From: Syngnathus acus | Taxonomy: Eukaryota; Chordata; Actinopteri; Syngnathiformes; Syngnathidae | DNA length: 64,000 nt | Reading direction: 5' to 3' | Assembly (NCBI RefSeq): GCF_901709675.1 | Contig: NC_051088.1 | Span: forward strand, 21,674,693-21,738,692 | In this document: positions 37,801-49,845 of the stretch, in pieces | How positions within the stretch are numbered: position 1 is the stretch's first letter | Layout of the letters: each line of letters opens with the position of its first letter | Translations under genes and position numbers: made by a program | The notes under the pieces: generated by a model | What the model was told of the DNA's origin: nothing | The model's database searches: none | What the model saw: the letters and a program-made list of their open reading frames with translations, nothing else

Positions 37801-40800
37801 AAAAATGAGAGGGTGACACTCTTTTGCAGATTTTCACCTATCGCGGGTGGTTTTGGAACCAATTATCCGCGATAAACGAGGGATTACTGGACTTCGTTAG
37901 TTTTTAACTCGACACATGAGAAGTAAGCTCATGAAAAAAAAAAAAAAAAAAGGTTAGGTTATTGTTTATTTCGCTCGACGCCCTCATTTGCTGTCGTGCG
38001 GTGGCGACTGAAGTTGCAGTCAATATAGATTTGGAGAGCTCTAGCAGAGATGGCGCCGTCTTGCCTCCCCGGAGAGTCCATAACAAGTCTAGGCTCTAGG
38101 GCGGCTGCCACTTCCTCCGTCTTATCTGATGGCTGCGAGAGTGTCAAAGCCAGAGTGAGATTGACTTTGGAACTGTATACATTATATTTTGCGATTGTTC
38201 AAGGCAAGGAAATGGCAAGTGGTACAGCCTACGTGACAGATTTTCCGTCTCTCCGGGATTTTTTTTTTTTTTGGACTAGTACAGTTACACGCACCTTTGA
38301 ATTACAGATGTTGTCTGTACCCATTTTTTCTGAAGGCCATGTAATATGCCCTTGTCTTTTTGGGGTTTTTTAAAATTCCAAATGAGAACGCATAGAATCT
38401 TGGACTTTGTAGTACAGGTCATGTGGAAAGGTTTACAAAACTTTCTGACAAATCTGATTTCCTTCGCGTTAGCTTAACGCAACTAGCGATGAGCAACTGA
38501 CAGGTGTAACGATTTGCAGAAACAAGACTAAATTGTATTAGCTTGGAAAAAAAATTGTTCCGCTCTAATGTGTAGCTTTTCATTCCGTCTTGTTTTTACA
38601 GCAACGAGTGTGTGGAGAAGAAGGAGAATCCTGACGTTTTTTTCTGCTGCTGCGAAGGCAACATGTGCAACGAGCGCTTCCTCTACGCACCCGATACAAC
38701 CCCGCAAAGCGACACGCACCAGTCAACAGCCTACAGTATGTATTGTCAACAAACACACACACACACACACACACAATGGGAATGCTTGCACTGATTATAT
38801 AATAAAATAAACCAAAAAAAACTATTAAATTACTTAAAATGTTCCCATTATTTTTAATAGTTAGCACTATAAAAAAACAATATATATCGATATCAAACAA
38901 TATGAAATCGTTATTTCGTAGCATTCATATCGCCCAGCCCTAATTTGTACCCATCCACGAATGCTTTTGAATATTTTTCAAAGTTATGAATTCTGTGTTT
39001 TATTTGCACTGGGCAAATGTTACCAAAAGATTGCACGCATCTATATTTTTAATTTGGAGAAATACTTGTGATGGTCAAAACACCTGCTCTGGTCTCTGTT
39101 TGTGTGGGGGTGGAGAGTTTGATTAAATTCAAGGATTTGCAAAGTAATTATTATGTTATGTTTGGGTTTCATTTTGAGCTGATAAAGTTTGGATGGACAT
39201 AAAATAAAATTCAATAAACTTTCAAATCAAAAGGCTTTTACAAAATTCATAAACACATTCACCTTGAACATCGGTGTTTTAGTCCATTGGGTGACCCGCC
39301 CCCGCCCGTTCCCTTGCGCTGTCTGAACAGAGTTCATCATTTTGCAGAGCATATTTTGCAGTCAGCTGACAAAATGCCGTCATCTGTGTTTAAAAAAAAG
39401 TTTTGATTCTTGTGTAAACCTGTCCCGCTGCAAATCACCGTCTCCTGCCCCCACACGCACCGCACTCAGTCTAGCTTCAGCCAAAGTTTTATCTCAACAT
39501 CATACACAAGCAAATAAATTTTTCGATCTGTCATTCCATCGATTACTCGAGTACCCACCCTGCTCCTGCGTGAAGGGGTCAGTCACAGTTCAGAGCGTTG
39601 TGATTTTTGACCTGAGGATTAAGTGATGTCACAAGATGGATTTACTCGTCCTGCTGCGTGCATGCGTGCGCATGCGTTTGCACTCCCTTCAAAGATTTTG
39701 GAGCAGCGAGGCTCTTTTTTTTTTTATCCACCTCTCATTTCCTGATGGGTCAACAAGATCTCAAATGTTGTCATTTCCGTCCTTGCAGCCACATCCAACC
39801 CCTTTTCCCAGAAGCCTCAACTCTTCAGCACTCTGCTCTACTCCCTCGTTCCCATCATCGGACTGGCCGCCGTCGTCCTCTTCTCCTTCTGGATGTGGCG
39901 ACACCACAAGTTGGCCTATCCGGCAGCCCTCGTCCCCACACATGTAAGGAAACACGAAAACACACACACACACACGCTTCAAACACCAGGCCTCGTTTTG
40001 GCTCCATCCCTCATCTTCAGCGTTTATGGCAGAAGACTCCACTGTATTTTTCCAGCGCATCCTGAGCTTCATTTTAAGTTCCATGCAAGCACCTCTATTG
40101 TATGGAAGGGAAGTCACGGGGCCTCTGCATTATTGATGACACTTTATATAGGCAAACAAAACTAAACACACAAGCTGCTTGGGAGAGTAGCGGAGGTGGT
40201 GGCTGGATCGTGTGGGAGAGGGAGAGATGAGAGACTTTCACTTTACTGCTTGATTCTGAGCCACACTACGCTGGAAATATAATCATGCCCAGGAAAATAT
40301 AGAACAAGATCTCAAGAAAGATTTTCATTAAAAACACTGTGGCATCAATTGTTTACTTGGTAACTGATTAAACTTTAAAGCCCAAGTATCACGGTAATAA
40401 ATTCTACCGTTTTACGTTTTTAAAATGGAACAGCGATGCTTTTGTCTGAATTCCTGGTTTTGATACCATCACAGGTCCCTCTTTTCTACTTGTTCTGAAG
40501 TGCGGCCTATTTAAATGCAAATGAGATAACTTCAAGTGCGCATTCCTTTCCGGTTGACATATTTGTAGTTTTTTTAGGCCGATGTAGCATTTTCTTTTTT
40601 TTTTTTTGCTTTATTCAAACGAGGTAGCCTTTACTTTTTGATTGACTAAAACATGTCAAAAGCAGAAGACTTGTCCATCCAACCAAACATAACACAAAAT
40701 AAATCCCCTCACAGTATTTATGAACACGTCTTGTAAACAAGCACTTCAGTCAAGCTACAAAGTAAGCTAATGCTAGCGCCGGCGATCATAACAGTATCTC

Positions 40801-43800
40801 TGCACCACCTGTTTTTTGTTGTTTATTTTAGACCGGCTCTTTACTGATATACACTAAAAATATATTTTGTGTTGCTGCCGCAAAGGGCTTTTAGCGAGGT
40901 AAAAGGTGTCATGTACGTTTATCGAATAAATAAAAATGAAGATAGATGAGACAATTTACCAAGAATTGTCAAAGTCTTAAAATCAAGCAACCCGGACCCG
41001 GTGCCAAAAATGTGATTGGGACATCCCCAATGCAAGTTGTCGCTCAAATTTAGAAAAGCCGCTGTTCATTTTTGTGAAGAAAAAAAAAAACAATGGTGGA
41101 GGCATTAAACACTAGGCACTATTAAAAGTACATTAAATTAAAAGTAGTTCTATACTTAACACAAGTCATGAAAGCGTTATCGATCCCTCCATTTAATGCT
41201 CAACCATATCCCTTTAAGTTGCTCTTTAATGCTAGCCTAAAGACGTTGAACTCATTGAGACTTTCCTGCCATTCATTCAATGTGTCGACACATCGAAAAG
41301 CGTTTATACAAACGATGCATAATCACTGCGTGTAAATAATTCAGCGGTCAACTTTAGCTAACTCAACAAATGTGTTATGGTGTAGTCTTAATGATAGTAT
41401 GAAAGCTGTAATTATAGTTTTGCACTGTTTTTTTTCTTGACTCTGAATTAATGAACAGCGGTGTTTAAAAAAAAAAAAAACACCACAAGATGCCTTTAAC
41501 CACATCAATAATTGAAAGCTAAAGCAAAATGATATGCAGTTGTGAATTAACTAATGAAAAGTAACTGCAGTATATCATTTAATCAACTGCATACAAACAC
41601 GCTAAATGGGACTGTGCCTCACCGTTAAAAAGAAACAAAAAAAACACTGTGTTAAGACAGCCAAACTCTTGCCTGGAAGCCAAATTCCTTTTTCGTGTAT
41701 TGACTTCCTTTACTGAAATATTGGGCTTTCCCTGCCTTTAACTGCCACCGCAACCAAAACAGGCAAAGCCAGAGCTCCTTTGTTCAAACGTCAGGCTTCA
41801 TGATAACTAGCGTCACAGTTTGGGAAAGTTGTCAACGTGTGTGTTTGGGTGTAATTTGTACAATGCAAATTAGAAGTGCGATGATGAATCGATTAATCGA
41901 CAACTAAATCGATAATAGTTTTTGCTCATTGATTAAACGTTTAATGCCTTCTTTTTTTTATTATTATTAAAAAGTGCCCGGATTTCCGCTCGTCAATATT
42001 TAATATTCTCCAATCGCCGTCATCCTACGTGAAAGCCGGCTGCTTATATTTGTGTTGAATCAAAAGAAAACGATTGCAATTACTTTTTAAAAACACCTTT
42101 TGGACCACAACTCAGTATCAGTTATTTCAAATTGTTAGTGCAAAAAAAAAAAAAAAGCATTTTAATTTTTTAAAATTATTTTGAATACAATCAAACCACT
42201 TGATACGATTCAATCGATAAAATAATCGCCAGATGAAATGATGATTCAAATAATGGTTAGTAGTGGCCCTAGTTTAAATCGTAATGGCTGAAAAGGGCAC
42301 TTGGACCATGCAATGTTAATGATTGTGCAAACATTCCAGCAGGTCCTTCAAGCACTTGACTTTTAGCATCCACATCTCCCGCTCCTCAAAAGATCACCAT
42401 TGTGAAAATTGCGTTGTGAAGATCGTATTGCTCATTAACCACTCAATTAAAAAAGCCAAATGTCAAAAACTGCAGAGAACAAAGATTGTCTGATCCTAAA
42501 TGACTCGAGAGCAAAATGAGGCGGAACCGTTGCCAAAACAAACCCATCCCGTTTGAGTGAGAGCTTTTTTTTTTCTTGGCGACCTGCATACTTGTCACCA
42601 GGCCTCCATTTTTCACACGTTTGCCAAACTTCAGTCGATCATCTCAACCTACCGATTCTTTTCCCGAGAAGTTCTTCTTCATGAATGTGCACCCTGTTTG
42701 TTTTTTTCCCCCAAAATATATTTTTTTCTTAGAACTACCTGGACTCTTATCTTGGTGCCAGTTTCAAGGAATTTTGCATATCATTGATCATTTTTGCTGT
42801 TGAAATTATCCATTGGTCTCCTGTACTGTAATCAAGTCCAGATCATCGCTTAACGTGCTTAAAAAAAAACGGGACGATGAGATTCTCATTGCTTACTTGT
42901 TGCCGCATGCTTGAAAGTTTCTATCTTTCCTTTTTTGCCACCGCTGTCATCTTAATCTGGCCTTTGCTCCATTGCTAACGTTCCAGACACGAGCGAGTCG
43001 GTGTGAAGATCTCCTTCCATCAATCTCTTTTCCATCCTCTAACTGACATACAATTTTCTCTGCTTCTTATGTTCTTTTTCATGAAAGCACCCCTTTCACA
43101 TTATGGTGGAGGTAAGAGCAGTTTAATTGTAGTTGATTAATTTCTTCCCCTCCTTTTTGGGTTCACTTTCAATTCTCCACTTGAGTCCCACCAGGCTGTC
43201 TTTTTCTTATTCTCTTCACTTTTTTCACAGCATCTTGTTCATTTAATACCCAGCACATTTGTCTTTCTTTTTTTTTTATATATCTATTGACATTTTGCTG
43301 CCTGGGTTCATTGCACGCGTGAATGTCTCTTATGTTTCCTGCTGAAAATATATGGTGCATGGTGGAAAGTAGGCGAGCTCCAAATGCAGCCCCTCCCCCA
43401 CCCTTTTTCATGTGAATGTCCGTCCACGTGTGATGTCTATGTAACATTGTGGTTGAATCTGCTCCGCCGATTTAACTACCTTTGCTACGTTGACATAAAA
43501 TTGCAGAACAACCGAATTTTATTTTGTCACCGGCAAAACGACCCCCGTGCCCGGACTGAATGTCAGCTACCGTCAACATTTACGGCCGAACCCATTTTGG
43601 GTGCGTTTTAGGTCAATCCTAAAGTTTTTCCACGAAGCCCGTTATTGCTAAATTTTTGCAAGTCGTTGCGTCAGTTGTTGCACACACTTGCACGTAATAT
43701 CGAGCTGCGACTCGATGTGCTGAGTCAGCATTCATGCAGTAGCGCTATGAGTGGACAGGGGATCCAGTGAGTCCTGACTGAGGTCTAGTTTAAACCCCCA

Positions 43801-46800
43801 ATATTAGATGTGCCATCGAGCCCCCCCCCCCCCCAAAAAAAATCCCACCCTCACTGAATTGAGGAGCTCCAACAAAAACCCCAACGTGCAATAAATCTTA
43901 TTTATATCTATCCAACGGTTCACATTTAACACAACAGCCAGCACTTAACGGTAAATGACATTCATGAATATTCACCTAGCCATTTTTTAAAAGTGCATTT
44001 TTGCACTCCCAAATAAGAATGCCGTGTAAAGAATGGGCCTTGGCAACAGATTCCATCCATATTGGTTTTTAAAGGCTCAAGCCGCTTGTTGTTTTCATTT
44101 CCCAGCACAATTGCTGGAATTTATACATTCAAATGTTTCCCGCAGTTCGCTGCTGCTTTCTCAATTTTGCCGTATGCGAGATATGAAGACGATATTTGTA
44201 TGCTGGGTCTCGCCTTTCGCCGACCTTTTAAACAGCCTTGGCTTGACAAGCTTTCGCTTCCACCGCACAATGGTGAAGTGGATGCGGTTGGCCTCAGGCT
44301 TTTGAAACTTGCCCTAGCTTATCGCTTAAGCCCCTCCGAGGTTCGAGTAAAAACAGAAACATTGCCGCCGTGCTTCTTTCATTTGACTCACTGCGGAGGT
44401 CTGGAACGTTTCCAGCAACATCCTCAACCATCCAGCTAGCATCTTTGGGCTACTTTTTAGCCCGTGGTGTGAAATGTGACCAACGCATGCTTTGTTGTAA
44501 TCCTTCCCCCCACTCATTGTTTCTCCCTCTGGTGTAAGCCTCTCGCAGCTCACGTTTTAACATCCTCACCGGTCCAAAAAAAAAAAATAACCCCATCAAA
44601 CTAGTACATCTGTGTCTTCTCCGAGTTGAGGCTCGGACCAAAGACAGTCAAACAAATGCACAGAGTTCATCCTTTGCTCGTTGCACCCGAGGTCTCGTTC
44701 GATACTCTGCGGCATTGTTTTCACGTCTCGCGTGATGTCATGCATGAATGCGGTTCCAATGCTAACAGATGAAAAATTTGTTTCGATATCATGGCTCATT
44801 ATCGCCTCTTGTGGAAGCAAGCGGTATTGCATAGACATTTGCTAGGAATGTGGAACATGCTTGCAAGGACAACAGCAATGACGGCTCAGCTTTGGTTCGC
44901 TGGAATCTAAGACAGTTTGAACGTTTTACTCTGTCCACGCAGGATCCCGGTCCTTCGCCGCCGTCTCCCATCATGGGACATAAACCGCTGCAGCTGATTG
45001 AACTGAAGGCCAGGGGACGCTTTGGCTGCGTATGGAAGGCCCAGCTTCTCAACGACTACGTGGCCGTGAAGATCTTCCCCATTCAGGTGTTGATGGATTT
45101 GAAATGTGTTTTTACCAAGACAAAAAAAAAAAGCAAGCGAGACAAATTTATTGAAAGATAAGTTAAATATTACTTATCTGACTAACTCTAACCATTCCAA
45201 TATTAACAAAAATGTCCCCATACGGAAATACAGAAGAAGTCCTGTTCTACATGCAAAGTAAATTGCTTCTTCCCCTGGAGCTTGTAATGTCTCGCCTCTG
45301 AATATTTGCTAAATAAACCCTTTCAGGAAATTGCTTTTTAATATTCAACTGTACTTTCGTGGAAGTCAGGATGAGACATAGTATAATTCCACCCCCCCGA
45401 CTATATTTATTTAAGTCTAGCTTGAATTTTGCAAGTTCCCAGTTGATTCAAATTTGCAACTTTCTTCCAATGTCAGGTTTAACAGCAAGTTCAGTTTTTT
45501 AGCTTGATGGCCGGAATAACCGCCTCGTCTTGTATCTCGTAGGATAAGCTTTCATGGCAGAACGAGTACGAGATTTACAGCGTGAATGGCATGAAGCATG
45601 AAAATATTCTCCACTTCATCGGCGTGGAGAAAAGAAACAACAATCTGGACTTGGAGCTGTGGCTCATCACCACCTACCATGACAAGGTAGGCTGCCTCTT
45701 CTCTTCGGGTCATGTGACCTTTCTCAATGCATGCTTTATTGTTAGCACGTTCCCGCTGCATTCTCTGTATTTCCCGATTTTTTTTCTTTATTTCTATAAG
45801 GTATCATCAACATTTTTGTACTAATGATACAATTATTATTTATTTGTATGTTGAAGTTGTATTTATTGAAAAGAAGCGGGCCTCATCAGCACTCTTGCAA
45901 GAGTTTCAATCTTTCGACCTTCTCAATTTGAAAAAATTGTGAGGAGGGGAAAAGAAAAAAAAACTGCGTGGTGCACTCATCTTGCTACTCAGAGTAGAAA
46001 TTGCTTGGAAAACATTTGCGTTGAAGGACTTTTTGGCAAGGTTGCACTAGAAAGAGAACATCACAGTTAAGTGGCTCGTAAATCAGCCCCTGTAATTGTT
46101 TTCTCAGCGGGGGTCTTTCATAACTCAGGTCTACACAACGCCTCATCTGTGCACTTTTAAAGAGCAGCCGGAAAAAAGGCAAACCCGTTCCTTCGCCTGC
46201 ATTTGGTTGAGCACAGAATTGTGACGAATCGATGCTTTTGGAGGTCCAATATAACACGTTTACCCACAAAACCACATCTACCTGCAGAAACTGCCATTTT
46301 TTTCCTCACATCAAGACTGCTGGTTTTGTTTTGGGATCTGCTTATAGTACCAAAGGGATATTTTGTTCAAAAAACAAGGCAACGTAAGGGATCAGCGGAT
46401 GCTGCCTGCCCCCTAGTGGTCACAATCGGCAGCGTTTAACTGTCAGAACAAATTGCATCGCGTTATTATTATTAGTTGTCCTCTTATCTTTTGGGTTCAG
46501 TTTGCCTCCATTTAATGTTTGCTTCATATGACTTTCCCGACTTTAATGAGGACAGCTGGGTAAACAGATTATAAATTTTTTTGGTCTCCTTTACCATTTG
46601 TCCTCAGGCATTTCCTTAGCTGCAGAAATAAACAAATATTAGCATTGTGACGTGTCTTTTTGATGATTGTGAGGTCACCACAATATCATTTTCAAGTTTA
46701 AACAGCTTTAGGGCCTTAACAGAACCAGTCATTGTTTACACGTTACTCGACTGATAGTACTTTTTTTTTTTTCCTGGTGCTGGTTTTTGCTTTCTGCTCT

Positions 46801-48744
46801 CAATTGAAAATGACTTCTACAGTTGATTCTACAGACAGTTGATCAGACTTGGATGGGACCCGGTCCAACTTCATGGATAGGATTTTTTTTTTTTTACTCC
46901 TCTCAATGGCACCCTTTGTTCAACATTGAGCTGACTAAGTACAATATAGCACACTGACTTGCCATTTTCTAAATCCCTTTATTAGAACCAACGGTGCCAT
47001 CTAGAATAGTCCAAAATTACAACAACTGCTTCATGTTCCCCAAATATAAATATCATTGTTTATTGTGATGGTCCCCAAAACATTATTAGGACAATTTGAT
47101 TTATTTTAATTGGTGCAAGAATTGAAGATTAAAGAATGTGAAGGCAATAAGGGGTTAAATCCTAAATGTTTCAATTATGATGTGCTATGTGTGATGGATT
47201 CAAAAAATGTCTCCCACTGACAGGGCTCAATGACAGACTATCTGAAGGCCAACGTGGTGTCCTGGAATGAGTTGTGCCACATCACTCAGACAGCTGCCCG
47301 AGGTCTGGCCTACCTCCACGAAGACATCCCCGGACACAAAGATGGACACAAGCCCTCCATCGCCCACAGGTTCTGCACTCACTGATTAAAAATGCAAAAT
47401 CTAGATGGATATAAGTTGTTGTTATTGCCCTTGCTGTCTTCCTAAACCTCCGCCGTTCTTTTTCCAGGGACATCAAGAGCAAGAACGTGCTCCTGAAAAA
47501 CAACCTGACAGCTTGCATCGCCGACTTTGGTCTCGCTCTTAAATTCGAAGCCGGCAAATCAGCAGGGGACACGCACGGCCAGGTATGTTCGGAGGCATTC
47601 CTTGCGTCGCGTTCACCTTTGACCTTTCCAATATGTTTACCCTTTTGACGTCAAGGTGGGGACACGGCGTTATATGGCCCCCGAGGTCCTTGAGGGAGCC
47701 ATTAACTTCCAGCGGGACTCCTTTCTGCGCATTGACATGTACGCCTTCGGCCTTGTCCTGTGGGAACTGGCGGCGCGCTGCACCGCCGCCGATGGTGAGC
47801 CGCTCTGACGATTGGTCGCCGGGTCACGTGACCGTCGGATAATAACAGTATTAATCGGGGAATGTTGCGCCACCAGGCCCGGTAGATGAGTACATGCTGC
47901 CTTTCGAGGAAGAGGTGGGCCAGCATCCGTCTCTGGAGGACATGCAGGAGGTGGTTGTGCACAAGAAACTGCGGCCCTGCCTTCGGGACTGCTGGCAGAA
48001 ACATACGGTCCGCATTGTTTTGTTTTTTTTCTGTGTGTGTGTGCAGCTGCTGTATTTTTAACATCCATGACTTATGAAAACTGGGTTATGAAATTTCAGA
48101 ATAATTTCAAAACGTATTGTCAATTAATAAATCAATCGTAATTTTTCTGCATAATTTCAAAACTTAACCTTTACAGATGAACAAGAATACATTATTTGTA
48201 ATCATGTTAATAATAATTTTCAGACTAATTAAATAAGTAATAATAAAATTCTGAGTAATTAAATAAAAATAATTAATGAATCATTTATATACTAATCTCT
48301 CGTGGCGGAGAGACTGAAAAAATCACAGCAAATCATGCATGTGGACATTTTTGGAAATATACTGGTTGAGTCACGAAAACTTTCTTTAACTTTCAGTTTC
48401 TTGTTGTCAGACAGTTGGATTTGCAAACATTCAAACATTGACTTAAGCTCAAATTCAATTCAAGTGCATTCTAGGCGCATCCTGAAATTTCCCCCGAAAG
48501 CTTGCTTGTGGTCTCCATATCACATTTCCCGCTATCTGCCATTCCTCAGGGTCTCGCCATGCTGTGCGAAACTATTGAAGACTGCTGGGACCAAGAGGCC
48601 GAGGCCCGACTGTCTGCCGGCTGCATAGAGGAGCGCATCGGCCAAATGCAGCGACAGGCTCCCCTAATCGGGCCCGAGGAAATAGTCACCGTTGTCACCA
48701 TGGTGACCAACGTGGACCTCCCGCCCAAGGAGTCCAGTTTATGA
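31795..48744 (+). CDS. acvr2a: Activin receptor type-2A (11 coding exons)
   Basis: Single-pass membrane receptor serine/threonine kinase that binds activins and some BMP/GDF ligands and phosphorylates type I receptors to start SMAD signalling. Joined exons: 31795-31849, 37114-37321, 38602-38735, 39789-39943, 44943-45086, 45543-45686, 47224-47369, 47468-47582, 47656-47794, 47877-48007, 48550-48744, giving 1566 nt and 521 residues (human is 513). Seen: signal peptide about 1-19, ectodomain with ten cysteines ending FCCCEGNMC, two N-glycosylation sequons (NRT, NIS), membrane segment about 147-168, P-loop [11 protein letters not shown], catalytic Lys227 in VAVKIF, HRDIKSKN with Asp330, DFG at 348-350, APEVLEG, and the family C-terminus PPKESSL. 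All junction phases agree. Teleosts commonly keep two copies (acvr2aa, acvr2ab), and which one this is cannot be told from the window. The start is the ATG before the signal peptide; it has A at -3 and G at +4. Confidence 0.97.
31850..37113 (+). other. acvr2a: acvr2a intron 1 (5.3 kb)
   Basis: Starts gtgggt and ends ttgccag. No exon, RNA gene or coding repeat was recognised. It holds short homopolymer runs and one CpG-rich stretch near 33400-33650 without a convincing reading frame. First introns of receptor genes often carry enhancers, but nothing here proves it. Confidence 0.6.
37114..37321 (+). CDS. acvr2a: acvr2a coding exon 2 (ligand-binding ectodomain, first part)
   Basis: Begins [11 protein letters not shown] and ends [10 protein letters not shown], typical of the activin-receptor ectodomain. 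It carries five cysteines and the sequons NRT and NIS. Acceptor ttgccag, donor gtatgc, 208 nt, ending in phase 2. A transposon-like repeat starts 24 bp after the exon end. Confidence 0.96.
37346..37890. mobile_element. MITE-like element in acvr2a intron 2
   Basis: Starts CCAGTAATCCCTCG and ends with its exact reverse complement (37877-37890). Inner ends share CGCGG-rich subterminal sequence (CGCGATAAACGAGG near the right end). The 545-bp AT-rich interior contains repeated AATAAGAGTTCTAAA units and no coding frame. It resembles a family common in fish with ends CAGTAATCCCTCGTTTATCG, possibly Tc1/mariner-Tigger related; assignment unverified. Confidence 0.7.
38602..38735 (+). CDS. acvr2a: acvr2a coding exon 3 (ectodomain, second part)
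   Basis: Encodes [20 protein letters not shown] then MCNERF, the last five ectodomain cysteines, followed by a Ser/Thr/Gln-rich stalk. Acceptor tttttacag, donor gtatgt. The 134 nt keep frame with both neighbours. Confidence 0.94.
38736..39788 (+). other. acvr2a: acvr2a intron 3 (1.05 kb)
   Basis: Starts gtatgt and ends ccttgcag. A CA microsatellite (about 38751-38774) lies 15 bp after the donor, and a transposon fragment sits at 38871-38942. Otherwise unique. Confidence 0.6.
38871..38942 (-). mobile_element. Fragment of a dispersed repeat ending AGGGCTGGGCGATAT
   Basis: The right end TATCGCCCAGCCCTA, preceded by ATCGATAT-rich sequence, is the terminus of a common teleost non-autonomous DNA transposon. 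Only one end is evident, in acvr2a intron 3. Confidence 0.5.
39789..39943 (+). CDS. acvr2a: acvr2a coding exon 4 (membrane span and juxtamembrane)
   Basis: Encodes a stalk [10 protein letters not shown], the hydrophobic segment [20 protein letters not shown] and the basic stop-transfer RHHK followed by [11 protein letters not shown]. Acceptor ccttgcag, donor gtaagg, 155 nt, ending in phase 0. Confidence 0.95.
39944..44942 (+). other. acvr2a: acvr2a intron 4 (5.0 kb)
   Basis: Starts gtaagg and ends ccacgcag. It contains a small CA tract near 39959, a transposon-derived repeat at about 41875-42275, and otherwise unique AT-rich sequence. No open frame resembling a known protein was seen on either strand. 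Confidence 0.6.
41875..42275. mobile_element. Degenerate DNA transposon rich in ATCGATTAATCGA
   Basis: Left end AGTGCGATGATGAATCGATT; right end, read on the minus strand, TAGGGCCACTACTAACCATT and TCTGGCGATTATTTTATCGA. This resembles the widespread fish repeat with ends AGGGCTGCAACTAACGATTA. It is about 400 bp with no coding sequence, in acvr2a intron 4. Confidence 0.55.
44943..45086 (+). CDS. acvr2a: acvr2a coding exon 5 (kinase N-lobe)
   Basis: Starts DPGPSPPSP, then [20 protein letters not shown] (glycine-rich loop) and VAVKIFPIQ with the ATP-anchoring lysine. 144 nt, phase 0 at both ends, acceptor ccacgcag, donor gtgttg. Confidence 0.96.
45543..45686 (+). CDS. acvr2a: acvr2a coding exon 6 (kinase alpha-C helix region)
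   Basis: Encodes [20 protein letters not shown] then [11 protein letters not shown] and [10 protein letters not shown]. It supplies the alpha-C helix glutamate and the hinge strand. 144 nt, phase 0 at both ends, acceptor tctcgtag, donor gtaggc. Confidence 0.96.
46406..46423 (-). promoter_or_regulatory. CTCF-like motif (-)
   Basis: CTGCCCCCTAGTGGTCAC is the reverse complement of GTGACCACTAGGGGGCAG, a strong core match. Confidence 0.5.
46968..47038 (+). mobile_element. Truncated copy of the 14059 element
   Basis: CGGTGCCATCTAGAATAGTC, preceded by AAATCCCTTTATTAGAACC and followed by AACAACTGCTTCATG, aligns along about 70 bp with 14112-14174. The inverted-repeat ends are missing. Confidence 0.6.
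47224..47369 (+). CDS. acvr2a: acvr2a coding exon 7
   Basis: Encodes [20 protein letters not shown] through [20 protein letters not shown] and the start of the HRD catalytic loop. Acceptor ctgacag, donor gttctg. The last codon is split AG/G. Human has GSLSDFLKAN here. Confidence 0.95.
47468..47582 (+). CDS. acvr2a: acvr2a coding exon 8 (catalytic loop and DFG)
   Basis: Completes [20 protein letters not shown] and [20 protein letters not shown], so both the catalytic aspartate and the metal-binding DFG are intact. 115 nt, acceptor tttccag, donor gtatgt. Confidence 0.96.
47656..47794 (+). CDS. acvr2a: acvr2a coding exon 9 (activation segment, helix F)
   Basis: Encodes [20 protein letters not shown] then [20 protein letters not shown]. 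The preceding intron is only 73 bp and its acceptor (gacgtcaag) has a poor pyrimidine tract, but frame and homology fix the boundary. Donor gtgagc. Confidence 0.94.
47877..48007 (+). CDS. acvr2a: acvr2a coding exon 10 (kinase C-lobe)
   Basis: Encodes [20 protein letters not shown] then [14 protein letters not shown] and DCWQKHT. It follows an 82-bp intron. The donor is a weak gtccgc, inferred because joining ACG to exon 11 gives KHT-GLAML, matching human KHA-GMAML in phase 0. Confidence 0.88.
48550..48744 (+). CDS. acvr2a: acvr2a last coding exon
   Basis: Encodes [35 protein letters not shown] and the terminal [16 protein letters not shown], then TGA at 48742-48744. Acceptor attcctcag. The C-terminus matches vertebrate ACVR2A. 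Confidence 0.96.
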   Translation, partial: GLAMLCETIEDCWDQEAEARLSAGCIEERIGQMQRQAPLIGPEEIVTVVTMVTNVDLPPKESSL

Positions 48745-49845
48745 TCGGCCGACACGCTGCCAGACGAGCATCGGACACGGAGGGGGCGAGCGGCCAGCCC
48801 CGGTTGGTCAGCCGGCCGCCTTTTCTCATTCTGGTTTGGTCGTCGTTTTTGTTTTTTTGCAAAGCACCGGTCGCTACTCGCGCTCAGGACGTACATGGCA
48901 TCAATCTCCTGCCCTCCCCCTCATGTTGACGCGCGTGCCCGAGGATTTTGAACCCTTTGAACCAATTGGCCGATTTATGACGCCGTCAAAACGGCGAGAC
49001 TCACCAAACGTTTGGATCGTCTTTTTATATACACTACGACGTCAGGAGGCTCAACTGGATCTTCTACAGTGAGAACAGACCTTGCAGATATTCACCAAAC
49101 TCTAAATACATTTAAAAAAAAAAAACTGAATCTGGGCATGTGGCTCTTGATACCTTTTGCTGTTTTCTTGTGCGTGTTTTTTTTTTTGGTTCCGTTTGTT
49201 TTTTGAAGTATCGACTAACATTCTGCCAATAAGCAACGGCTTTTTGAATGTTTCTAGTGTAATGCTGCTGTACATAGTGTATTATGAACCCAGTCGACTT
49301 GTTAATCCATCTTATTTTAAGGGGAACGGGGGTGGGAAGGGGAGGAAAGGGGTGATCCATTTTTCAAGCATTACGATGATAAGAACCATAGACCTCCTTC
49401 AACCAGGTATACCTCAGTTCAGATGGACACATGATTAGTCCCGCTCACTGTTTTGAACAGTTTACTGCTCACGCGCCCGTTTCACAAGCTTCATCGCATC
49501 GAAACGACGGAACCCTCGTCGGTGCTCATGAGCGATGTCGTCGGCGGATCGGCAGCGGCCGCACGTCAGCGAGCGTTCCCGCTTTTTTTGCTTGCCCCCC
49601 TTTTTTTGTTCGCTTTGTTTCGTTTTCTTCTTTTCGTTCAGCCGGTTAGTTTAGAACAGCGGTGAAAAGTTTTTCCCCTTTCATTTGTAAAATGGTTGAT
49701 GTCTGGATTTTTTATAGTCACCCCCTCGTTTGTCTTTGAGGTTTGAAGTACGGTCTTGAGGAAGGTTCCAAAGGTACTCGCCCCCCGTTTTTTGAAAATG
49801 TTCTCAGCAGAGCCAGCTCAGTTGTTTGTTTGCTAAACGGGCGGT

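Larger units (their letters stand above)
45687..47223 (+). other. acvr2a: acvr2a intron 6 (1.5 kb)
   Basis: Starts gtaggc and ends ctgacag. It contains a strong CTCF-like motif at 46406-46423 (minus orientation) and a degenerate copy, at 46968-47038, of the short inverted-repeat element found at 14059. No coding content was seen. Confidence 0.6.
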
